Source: Verrucomicrobia bacterium GWC2_42_7
Lineage (GTDB): Bacteria; Verrucomicrobiota; Verrucomicrobiia; Opitutales; GWC2-42-7-A
Length of the DNA stretch: 6,832 nucleotides
Direction: 5' to 3'
Assembly (NCBI GenBank): GCA_001831055.1
Contig: MIDO01000024.1
Span: 11,841-18,672 of the forward strand
In this document: positions 1-5,104 of the stretch, in pieces
How the letters are laid out: each line of letters opens with the position of its first letter
Position numbering within the stretch: position 1 is the first letter of the stretch
Program-made: the position numbers and the translations under genes
Notes under the pieces: model-generated
Seen by the model: the letters and a program-made list of their open reading frames with translations, nothing else
The model's database searches: none
Told to the model about the DNA's origin: nothing

Positions 1-34
1 TCAATAGAAATTTAATTTACTAGCCATAGCTTCT

Positions 35-1108
35 TTATCTTTTGGACAATTGCTCAAGTTCTTCTTGAAGCCGGCTGAAAGCCTCTTCTAGCTGATCTAC
101 TTGTTGTTGCATCTCTATCTGTTGTTGCATTTCCTCTATGGTGGGTGTCCCTGTTTTCGGTTCTTCTATAAAATTTCTATAACTTTTTATTTTTTCTTCT
201 TGAAGCTGGGGGTCAATCGCGGGAGATGCTACAGGGAGGTTTTGTAAGGATGCTTGGATGAACGCCTTTCCTGGATGGATCGGCGTATAGTATGAACGGG
301 ATCCATATCTTAGAATAGGCTTAGTTGCATCCCTGCGTCTATTGTTAACTGCGATGAGATAATAATTTTCATCGATACCTTTCTTAAAAACCCCTCCACC
401 ACTGTCACCGTTAGCGAGAGTTGAATTTAGCGGAATCTCGATTTCTTCAAGGAAGAGGCTTTCGTATATAAGGCTCTTATTCCACCATTCAATTCCTTTT
501 AACGCTACGGCTCCCGCCCTCCTTTTCCAGTCGCAGGCATTCGTCTGAATCTTTTGATCTGGCTCAAGTGTTTTGAAGGATTCCCCAAATCCCGATATGA
601 AACAGAGGCCGGGATCTCTTAATTCGCTCCAATCTAAAGGGATGGGGTCACAGGCTAGAGCCGCTTCATTTTCTTGGGATAGAGCAAGCAGCGCTATATC
701 TTTATCTGGATGGTTTGATAAATCTTGCTTTCGTATCAATTCGTACGGACACGGAATCGGGAACAATACTTGATTTTTATTCAAGATAAAGAGATTGTAG
801 CCATTCCAAATGACGATATCGTTACCAGGTTTCTCAATAATATGCCGTGCTGTTATAATTGATCTTGCGTTGGTTTCTTTGTCTACAATGTAAGTCCCCG
901 AGCCTAAGGATGTCATTGAAAAATCAGTGATACCATTCCATTGAAATACCATCACACAAACGCTGGCGGGGAATTGGTCTCCAAGTGACAGAAAATCATG
1001 AGCATTGGAATTATGCGAACCGACAATCCCAGAGGCGAAATGATGGGACTGAATAAAAATCAAAAAAAATGGCCAGAGTTTTGTCATTGTCTCTGACCGT
1101 TCTGTCAT
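35..1108 (-). CDS. Secreted trypsin-fold (S1 family) serine protease with C-terminal coiled coil, 357 aa
   Basis: This is a predicted exported endopeptidase. The catalytic triad is intact: His89 in IITARHI, Asp137 in DKDIALLAL and Ser236 in NGDSGGGV, with the S1-like stretch WKRRAGAV at 194-201. The residue six before Ser236, which sets trypsin specificity when Asp, is Thr230, so classical Arg/Lys specificity is not supported. The cysteines normally next to His57 and at position 191 are replaced (Ile90, Ala232), so two of the standard disulfides are absent. After the protease domain (about 40-290) comes a linker and a Gln/Glu-rich coiled coil (322-356) containing two copies of EMQQQ. A signal peptide ends near ASG at about residue 27. 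Met8 (1087-1085) gives a more typical signal than Met1. The AGGAG at 1110-1114 is only 1 nt from the first ATG and about 22 nt from the second, so the start is unsettled. Its substrate and role are unknown. Confidence 0.85.
   Translation of the reverse strand: MTERSETMTKLWPFFLIFIQSHHFASGIVGSHNSNAHDFLSLGDQFPASVCVMVFQWNGITDFSMTSLGSGTYIVDKETNARSIITARHIIEKPGNDIVIWNGYNLFILNKNQVLFPIPCPYELIRKQDLSNHPDKDIALLALSQENEAALACDPIPLDWSELRDPGLCFISGFGESFKTLEPDQKIQTNACDWKRRAGAVALKGIEWWNKSLIYESLFLEEIEIPLNSTLANGDSGGGVFKKGIDENYYLIAVNNRRRDATKPILRYGSRSYYTPIHPGKAFIQASLQNLPVASPAIDPQLQEEKIKSYRNFIEEPKTGTPTIEEMQQQIEMQQQVDQLEEAFSRLQEELEQLSKR
111..139. repeat. Short direct repeat encoding the EMQQQ heptads
   Basis: TGTTGTTGCAT occurs twice about 18 nt apart inside the protease gene and encodes the two MQQQ segments of its C-terminal coiled coil, residues 327-336. 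It looks like a small local duplication that extended the coil. Confidence 0.6.
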
Positions 1109-1132
1109 ACTCCTCGCTTAGGGTCAAATTAT

Positions 1133-2704
1133 TTATTTCAATTGGCCCAATTCTTCTATCTTTCTCACTAACTCCTTCTTTTGGTCATAAATTGACTTTA
1201 ATCTGTTGCAAAAAGTAATGCTTTCTTTTTGTTCGGGGGTTCTATCTTTTTCCTCAATTTTGACAAGGCTATCGCCTATAGCATTTGCACGTTCTGTAAA
1301 CGCTTTACTTCCATTAAAATCCAGGGAAAGAGCGTCCTTGCCTGTGGTCATGCCCTTATCAAGAAGGAATTGAGGAATGGGAGTTTTCTCAAAAACATAC
1401 ACAGAGAACCGATAAGAATGAAACAACCTTGTGAATGGGGTTAAATCGATTGAAGGGGTTCCCATTACAGTTGATATCGGGTCCTCTTGCCAAAATGCAG
1501 CATTGAACTGCAGGGCTTTGCTTGTAGGCATCAATTCTTTCACTCGGAATGAACCTCCAGCCCCTAGGACATTTTCAGATAGAAATTTATTCGCTGAAAT
1601 AAAATCCAAGTTGTTTAAAGAGACAGCAATGTCTTTTACTTTTTGTATGGGTTTGCTGGTCCGAGTAATACTGTCATTTAAGAAATTTATAAGTGTAAGA
1701 TATTGCTCATCATCGTAAGAAGTCGCATGCACAGACCTGAGATCAAATAGCATTTCCAATAGTCGTTCTTGACGGATATCGAGCGTTACTTGAGCCTTTT
1801 CTGCTGATAGAGTCTGCTGTTGTGTCTCTTTTATCAGTGGTTCTAATTCTGGGAGATATTGGCTCAACGGAGGCAAGGATCCTCCTATCATTTGTTGTGG
1901 GGTTGTTACCTGCTCTAATAGAGACCCTAATTCTTCAGAAAAATTGCCTTTTTGCTCGAGCTCTCCTAGTAATTCATCAATGTGTTCGATTAGGTTTTTG
2001 AGTTTGTTGCTATAAATCATCTTATTTTTTTTGACCTCGCTCAAATCAATGGATTCGAGCTTTGTTTTGATATTAGCAAATGCGATACGAACTTTATCTA
2101 AAAATTCTTTACTGTAAGAAGTTTTACAGTCGGCCCTATTTTTGCAACTTTCCAACTTTGCTAGGATTACTGTGTCGGTACAAACAATCTCAGGTTCTTT
2201 ATTCAATGGGAAATAACGCTCTTCTGCATTTGGAGTTTCAGCGTCAAATTTATCCTCTGCTAGGCCTTTTTCTTTCCTGAGTCTCTCTAATTCTTTATTT
2301 GCTTTGGCCATTCCTTGAATTAGAAAATCTATTCTTGATTGGAGTTTCTCCAATTCAGCTCTATTTGCCATCACTCCCCTGAGGCCTTGTGGAATAAAGC
2401 CCATCTCAGAAAGGCCCGCACCCGATTCTAGCTTTTGCCTATCTTCGTTATACTTTGCAAGCTTGGCGCTTAGTTTCTTTGCGAAATTCCCATCTCGACC
2501 GCATTCATTAAACGCCTTTTCGATTGCGTTGATAAGTTCTTTCAAATTAGCTAAGTATTGGTCTCTGCTTGAAGAGTTTTTTAAAGCCGCTTTTTTCGAT
2601 TCGATGACGTCCTTGTGTACTTTGTAATACAGAGGGTGGTTAAATCCAAAAGAAAACGAACAAAAATTGAGAATAATAAAAAGTATAATAAAACAATTTT
2701 TCAT
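1133..2704 (-). CDS. Secreted coiled-coil protein of unknown function, 523 aa
   Basis: I do not recognise this family. The N-terminus is a classic Sec signal peptide (residues 1-20, hydrophobic core FIILFIILNF, probable cleavage after SFSFG). Cys15 is not in a lipobox because Phe precedes it, so a lipoprotein is unlikely. The mature chain is highly helical and charged. Heptad-like stretches occur at about 30-92, 113-152 (AELEKLQSRIDFLIQ and onward), 198-266, 286-325 and 480-523. A Pro/Gly-rich break (268-283) and a less helical segment (375-445) containing several aromatics lie between them. Five cysteines remain after processing (68, 175, 187, 193, 499), three of them clustered. No transmembrane segment is seen after the signal, so the product is periplasmic or released. 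It lies 46 nt after the barrel gene and 24 nt before the protease gene, suggesting co-expression. No Shine-Dalgarno is present in the very AT-rich upstream stretch. Confidence 0.72.
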   Translation of the reverse strand: MKNCFIILFIILNFCSFSFGFNHPLYYKVHKDVIESKKAALKNSSSRDQYLANLKELINAIEKAFNECGRDGNFAKKLSAKLAKYNEDRQKLESGAGLSEMGFIPQGLRGVMANRAELEKLQSRIDFLIQGMAKANKELERLRKEKGLAEDKFDAETPNAEERYFPLNKEPEIVCTDTVILAKLESCKNRADCKTSYSKEFLDKVRIAFANIKTKLESIDLSEVKKNKMIYSNKLKNLIEHIDELLGELEQKGNFSEELGSLLEQVTTPQQMIGGSLPPLSQYLPELEPLIKETQQQTLSAEKAQVTLDIRQERLLEMLFDLRSVHATSYDDEQYLTLINFLNDSITRTSKPIQKVKDIAVSLNNLDFISANKFLSENVLGAGGSFRVKELMPTSKALQFNAAFWQEDPISTVMGTPSIDLTPFTRLFHSYRFSVYVFEKTPIPQFLLDKGMTTGKDALSLDFNGSKAFTERANAIGDSLVKIEEKDRTPEQKESITFCNRLKSIYDQKKELVRKIEELGQLK

Positions 2705-2727
2705 ATTTTTATATATTTTTATATATT
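2703..2727. repeat. AT-only tandem repeat, period 10 bp, at the start of the coiled-coil gene
   Basis: ATATTTTTAT occurs twice in tandem plus a five-base partial copy, reaching into the start codon of the coiled-coil gene. It contains TATAAA-like -10 matches on the minus strand very close to the ATG. A start-proximal or near-leaderless promoter is possible but unproven. Confidence 0.7.
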
Positions 2728-2765
2728 GAAGTTAAAACGAGTAACTGAAGTTAAAACGAGTAACT
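2728..2765. repeat. Perfect 19-bp tandem duplication at the 3' end of the barrel gene
   Basis: The unit 2728-2746 is repeated exactly at 2747-2765. The second copy contains the final SYSF codons and the stop; the first copy is non-coding and repeats the same codons after the stop. Loss or gain of one unit would leave the barrel protein unchanged and alter only the spacer to the coiled-coil gene. Confidence 0.95.
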
Positions 2766-3440
2766 GAGTTTAGCTAACGCAGTTAATGCTTTTAGCCGAG
2801 TGTTTAAACGCGAATAACTCTGCATGTCTGGGTTTATATCAATTTTTTGATAAGTGACATGGTGTACTTCCATTCCCAAACGCCAGTGTTCTGAAATAGC
2901 ACGCTCAACACCCAATCCACAAACGAAGCCATATAGCCGTTTTGACTTGGCTCCATTATAATAATCAGGGCCGGCTATTGCTACTGTGTTTACTTTGTAC
3001 TCAACATTTAGAGTCTGGGTGCCTAAAAGGCAATATAAAAACCATTTTTCGCAACAAACAAACCCTAACTTGGCTCGCATGCCTAATGTGATATTACTGC
3101 GACTATTTAACGTCAAATTATAATCGCATCCATCAATTTGGTTTACGGAACATGTTGAGGAAAAAGAATCGTAAGCGATAGTGCCTTCAATAGCGGTAGA
3201 AAAGTTATTTTGGCATCGATGAAAATAACCAACAGCAACTCCATTGAAGGAATTTGTGTTATTCATCTTGTAGTTGTTATTGATTGTGGTTTCGTTGGAG
3301 CTTTTTTCTAGTCTTTTACCGTAGCTATTTGTAACTCCAGTGAAAATGCTGCAAAAGACTTCATTGGATTTATAATCTCCTTGGCTTACCGTCATGAAAA
3401 CTGCATTAATCAATATAAGCAGGGATATGTTTTTTCTCAT
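2751..3440 (-). CDS. Cysteine-rich outer-membrane beta-barrel protein, 229 aa
   Basis: This is a predicted small outer-membrane barrel of unknown specific role. A Sec signal peptide covers about residues 1-21 (basic MRKN, then a hydrophobic core, with cleavage near SQG/DYK). The mature part alternates short amphipathic strands with polar Asn/Ser-rich loops (43-64, 98-116, 150-168). It ends in SYSF, the aromatic C-terminal residue recognised by the Bam machinery. This layout fits an eight-stranded, OmpA-transmembrane or OMP_b-brl-type barrel. Eight cysteines lie in the mature chain (30, 76, 97, 105, 129, 130, 137, 174), which is many for a barrel. It recalls the disulfide-linked outer membrane of Chlamydiae. 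A promoter-like pair lies about 30 nt upstream of the ATG. No Shine-Dalgarno is seen. The last five codons and stop lie inside a 19-bp perfect tandem duplication. Function is not recognised beyond fold and location. Confidence 0.72.
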   Translation of the reverse strand: MRKNISLLILINAVFMTVSQGDYKSNEVFCSIFTGVTNSYGKRLEKSSNETTINNNYKMNNTNSFNGVAVGYFHRCQNNFSTAIEGTIAYDSFSSTCSVNQIDGCDYNLTLNSRSNITLGMRAKLGFVCCEKWFLYCLLGTQTLNVEYKVNTVAIAGPDYYNGAKSKRLYGFVCGLGVERAISEHWRLGMEVHHVTYQKIDINPDMQSYSRLNTRLKALTALAKLSYSF

Positions 3441-3469
3441 AGGAGTACGACGTAAGGAACGTTAGGGTA

Positions 3470-3500
3470 ATCATACCCTCTAAATCCTTACAAGGGTAAA
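3470..3500 (-). promoter_or_regulatory. Candidate sigma-70-type promoter for the barrel gene
   Basis: On the minus strand a TATGAT (-10, 3475-3470, five of six matches) is preceded by TTTACC (-35-like, 3500-3495) with a 19-nt spacer. That spacing is long and the -35 is weak. It lies between the T3SS terminator and the barrel start, leaving a leader of roughly 25 nt. The -10 lies across an inverted repeat GGGTA/TACCC (3465-3469 and 3474-3478) that could be an operator, and a third GGGTA occurs at 3494-3498. Confidence 0.3.
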
Positions 3501-3537
3501 ACTAGCCAGTCATAGGGAGTCTACAAGTAAAATAATA

Positions 3538-3577
3538 CCAGAAACCTTTCTTTTCCATCAAAAAGAAAGGTTTCTGG
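3538..3577 (-). terminator. Intrinsic terminator of the T3SS operon
   Basis: A perfect 17-bp stem (3538-3554 paired with 3561-3577) with the six-base loop CCATCA lies 27 nt after the sctI stop. On the minus strand it is followed by TATTATTTTAC, a T-rich tract. The plus-strand side is not T-rich, so it acts on minus-strand transcription. It separates the secretion genes from the barrel gene and marks the end of this operon. Confidence 0.8.
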
Positions 3578-3604
3578 ATGTGTCCGCGTAAACTAATCTA
3601 TATA

Positions 3605-4066
3605 CTACCCTTGATTTCTCAATAGGGTTTGGACCCCTTGACTGGTCTTATCGGCAACTTTTGAAAGGAGGTCATTGAAAATGGAGTATTCGGTTACAAG
3701 CATTTGTGTTTGGAGGATCTTTGCCATGGAAAGGGATTCTGCCGATTTCATCTGAAAAACACCTTTCACCTTGTTTGAAATATCGATGTAGTGTTGGCTG
3801 GTATTTTTCAATGATTCAAGGATTTTGTCTCCAGGTAATGCAGAAGGGGTTTCTGCAATTTCCATCGAATTGAGTTCTACGGGATTCGGCTCGGCAGTAT
3901 TTGGAGATTCGAGAATATTGTTAAATTTAATGACTTCTTCGTTCGAAATTTCTCGAAAAGAGGGTACTGCGGATATCGAGTTACCTGTAACACGGATAGC
4001 GTCTGTAGATAGGGCATGAGCACTACCCCTGAGCGAATTTGAAACCTGATCAATTTCTGGGAACAT
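3605..4066 (-). CDS. sctI: T3SS inner rod protein SctI (YscI/HrpB family), 153 aa
   Basis: SctI links the secretin-ring basal body to the needle inside the periplasmic cavity and takes part in the switch of substrate specificity. It is exported by the T3SS and carries no Sec signal. Two family hallmarks are visible: a central GDKIL motif with helix (79-103), and a C-terminal amphipathic helix (about 112-152) with LQTQM at 118-122 and the ending SKVADKTSQGVQTLLRNQ, characteristic of the YscI/PrgJ-type rod. The N-terminal 60 residues are Ser/Asn/Pro-rich and probably disordered. The length is slightly above the usual 100-145. It is the last gene of this operon segment, preceded by its truncated paralogue and followed 27 nt later by a strong terminator. 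In Chlamydia a different-sized gene (CT668) occupies this place and the ATPase gene follows; here it does not. Confidence 0.83.
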   Translation of the reverse strand: MFPEIDQVSNSLRGSAHALSTDAIRVTGNSISAVPSFREISNEEVIKFNNILESPNTAEPNPVELNSMEIAETPSALPGDKILESLKNTSQHYIDISNKVKGVFQMKSAESLSMAKILQTQMLVTEYSIFNDLLSKVADKTSQGVQTLLRNQG

Positions 4067-4109
4067 AAGCGTAAAGAGGGTTTATAATTAACACACTTGA
4101 GAATGGAGG

Positions 4110-4158
4110 CGCGAGAACCTTTCTTTTTGTGCGAACAGAAAGAGGCTCTGACCTCGCG
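4110..4158 (-). repeat. Imperfect hairpin between the SctI-like gene and sctI
   Basis: The outer arms CGCGAG (4110-4115) and CTCGCG (4153-4158) and inner arms CTTTCT (4119-4124) and AGAAAG (4137-4142) can form a stem just after the stop of the 101-aa gene. No T-run follows on the minus strand, so it is not a standard terminator. It shares the 12-mer AACCTTTCTTTT (4116-4127) with the terminator after sctI (3543-3554), placed at a similar position relative to the preceding gene. Confidence 0.5.
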
Positions 4159-4166
4159 TCTTCCCG

Positions 4167-4472
4167 TCAACCATAACTCGAGGAATCATAGGCAAGTTTA
4201 GCTGGCAAAGGGACTATTTTCTTAAAATCCTGAAGATCTCTGAGTATAATATCGCCTTGTGTAACAGAAAGTTGAGGGTTGTTTTCTGCGGAAAGTGGAT
4301 TTGAGACAGAATCAGATATATTGGCCTTTATTCCTAAAAGAGAATCAAGTCGCGCAACGTCCTGGTGGAATGCCTGAATGGTCTCTTGCTCAAAGGAATC
4401 TTGTCCCTCGTTCTTTATCAACGGAGGGGGGAGGTTGTTCGCTATGCGTTCAATTTCAGGTGACAATGACAT
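4167..4472 (-). CDS. SctI-like protein lacking the C-terminal rod helix (tandem paralogue), 101 aa
   Basis: This small soluble protein of no established function resembles the N-terminal half of the SctI encoded just downstream. Residues 5-14 (PEIERIANNL) align with SctI 3-12 (PEIDQVSNSL). Residues 73-82 (GDIILRDLQD) align with SctI 79-88 (GDKILESLKN), and the spacing is similar. Phe35 also matches SctI Phe48 in a short helix. The protein stops soon after the GD-IL motif, so it lacks the roughly 50-residue C-terminal helix that builds the rod. Reading the downstream 100 nt in the other frames does not recover that helix, so a simple frameshift is unlikely. The nearest ATG is 4472; the only GGAGG lies about 30 nt upstream, too far to serve it. 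The frame is open back to a TAG at 4515-4517, so a non-ATG upstream start is conceivable. It could be a regulatory partner of SctI, an extra rod or adaptor component, or a decaying duplicate. Confidence 0.7.
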   Translation of the reverse strand: MSLSPEIERIANNLPPPLIKNEGQDSFEQETIQAFHQDVARLDSLLGIKANISDSVSNPLSAENNPQLSVTQGDIILRDLQDFKKIVPLPAKLAYDSSSYG

Positions 4473-4514
4473 AGGACGAATGTGATCCCAGAAAACGGGA
4501 CACCTCCGAAAAGA

Positions 4515-4586
4515 CTATTTTTTGAAATGTTTTGATATTGATATACTTGCGAGTAAATAATTTTTCGAAAAATTAGTTACTCGCAT
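4515..4586 (-). CDS. Possible 23-codon leader reading frame
   Basis: This is a short frame in the spacer between sctG and the SctI-like gene. It starts at ATG 4586-4584 and ends at TAG 4517-4515. AAGGAG lies three bases before the ATG and is the best Shine-Dalgarno match in the window. The peptide (starting MRVTNFSKNYLL) is basic, with Ser/Ile in the second half, and I recognise no family. Its first half coincides with the 36-bp palindrome at 4549-4584, which begins at the G of the start codon. It is in the same frame as the 101-aa gene downstream, separated by the TAG and 14 sense codons. It could be a leader peptide controlling the rod genes, or a chance frame in structured DNA; the latter cannot be excluded. 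Confidence 0.25.
   Translation of the reverse strand: MRVTNFSKNYLLASISISKHFKK
4549..4584. repeat. 36-bp near-perfect palindrome
   Basis: Arms GCGAGTAA (4549-4556) and TTACTCGC (4577-4584) pair perfectly. After one A/G mismatch the pairing continues through TA/TA and ATTTTT/AAAAAT to a central CG, giving 17 of 18 possible pairs with almost no loop. No T-run follows on either strand, so it does not look like an intrinsic terminator. It may be an operator for a dimeric regulator, an RNA hairpin in the leader of the rod genes, or a mobile-element remnant. Confidence 0.85.
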
Positions 4587-4616
4587 TATCTCCTTTTCGG
4601 AAAGGGGGTTGGGGAA

Positions 4617-4644
4617 AACCGCTTTTGGGGGACCAAAAGCCGTT
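4617..4644 (-). terminator. Hairpin downstream of sctG, possible attenuator
   Basis: GCTTTTGG (4621-4628) and CCAAAAGC (4633-4640) pair around a GGGA loop, and AAC/GTT extend the stem beyond a single C/C mismatch. It begins about 21 nt after the sctG stop. On the minus strand the stem is followed by TT and then CCCC, a poor T-tract. Weak or partial termination, or protection of the upstream mRNA end, is more likely than full termination. Confidence 0.4.
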
Positions 4645-4665
4645 GTCCTCAAAAAAGGTCCTGTA

Positions 4666-5085
4666 TTAAGCGGCTGTTTTTTTATTATCTTCTAAAATGC
4701 TCTTTGCGAGGGCGACAGCCTCTTTGTTAGTGTTGTTTTTTATGACCTCGTTAGCGATGGTTTCACTCTCCTTAATGAGGTTTCCCGCTTTAAACATTAG
4801 GGCTAAGAAGCTTTTGGCCAAGTCATTAGACGGGTTTTTGTTTATAAGTTTGATGAGCATTTCAGCAGGTTCCTTGAACTTGCCTAAGGAGAAGAACATG
4901 CTTATAGCTGTGGCTATAGTAACTTCCTCACTATTAGGTCTGACAGCTTGCAATCCTTCGAAAATGTCTTTGGCCTTAAAGGCCATGCTACAACCGGTTG
5001 CTACATAACCGACTTGCATGAGGAGTTGCAGGAGTTCTTTGGGTATTTCCAGCTCACGTTGAACAGAGGGTGTATTTGCTTGCAT
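4666..5085 (-). CDS. sctG: T3SS TPR chaperone SctG (CdsG/YscG family), 139 aa
   Basis: SctG is the tetratricopeptide-repeat chaperone that cradles the C-terminal helix of the needle subunit, with SctE as co-chaperone, in the cytoplasm. Three TPR-like helix pairs are visible: about 19-51 (GYVATGCSMAFKAKDIFEGL then AVRPNSE, a standard first-TPR pattern), 52-87 (ending INKNPSN) and 88-117. A short C-terminal helix with a Lys-rich tail follows. There is no signal peptide or membrane segment. The length is normal for YscG/CdsG, and the order E-F-G is that of the chlamydial operon. The start follows the sctF stop by 19 nt with no clear ribosome-binding site. About 20 nt after the stop lies a GC-containing hairpin (4617-4644) that may cause partial termination before the inner-rod genes. 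Confidence 0.83.
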   Translation of the reverse strand: MQANTPSVQRELEIPKELLQLLMQVGYVATGCSMAFKAKDIFEGLQAVRPNSEEVTIATAISMFFSLGKFKEPAEMLIKLINKNPSNDLAKSFLALMFKAGNLIKESETIANEVIKNNTNKEAVALAKSILEDNKKTAA

Positions 5086-5104
5086 AGATTAAAAGGGTTT
5101 GCGA

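Larger units (their letters stand above)
4506..4600. repeat. Outer inverted repeat enclosing the palindrome
   Basis: CCGAAAAG at 4506-4513 and CTTTTCGG at 4593-4600 are exact reverse complements, separated by 79 nt that contain the 36-bp palindrome. In a minus-strand transcript they could close a larger stem. One arm lies next to the AAGGAG of the possible leader frame, and the other next to a GGAGG. Confidence 0.6.

Noticed and set aside
1..34. Eight-codon ATG frame downstream of the protease gene, ending at position 1
   Set aside because: It is too short, with no ribosome-binding site. The 34 nt hold no terminator hairpin or other feature that I can see.
1431..1718. 95-aa plus-strand frame
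   Set aside because: It is antisense to the coiled-coil gene and shows no recognisable protein features; it is a shadow of the real frame.
2658..2704. Lipoprotein signal in the coiled-coil protein (Cys15)
   Set aside because: The residues before the cysteine are L-N-F. A Phe at -1 does not fit the lipobox, and a normal signal-peptidase site follows at Gly20.
4067..4166. Frameshifted remnant of a rod C-terminal helix after the 101-aa gene
   Set aside because: Translation of the other two frames gives no match to the SctI ending (QM helix, SKV, LLRNQ), so pseudogenisation by one frameshift is not supported.
3877..4170. 97-aa minus-strand frame overlapping the start of sctI
   Set aside because: It is rich in Arg/Lys/Cys with no domain pattern and overlaps a well-supported rod gene in another frame. 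It also does not supply the missing C-terminal helix of the 101-aa protein.
4470..4586. Readthrough of the TAG to fuse the 23-codon frame to the SctI-like protein
   Set aside because: The frames are aligned, but the 14 intervening codons give no SctI-like sequence, and nothing in the sequence suggests stop-codon recoding.
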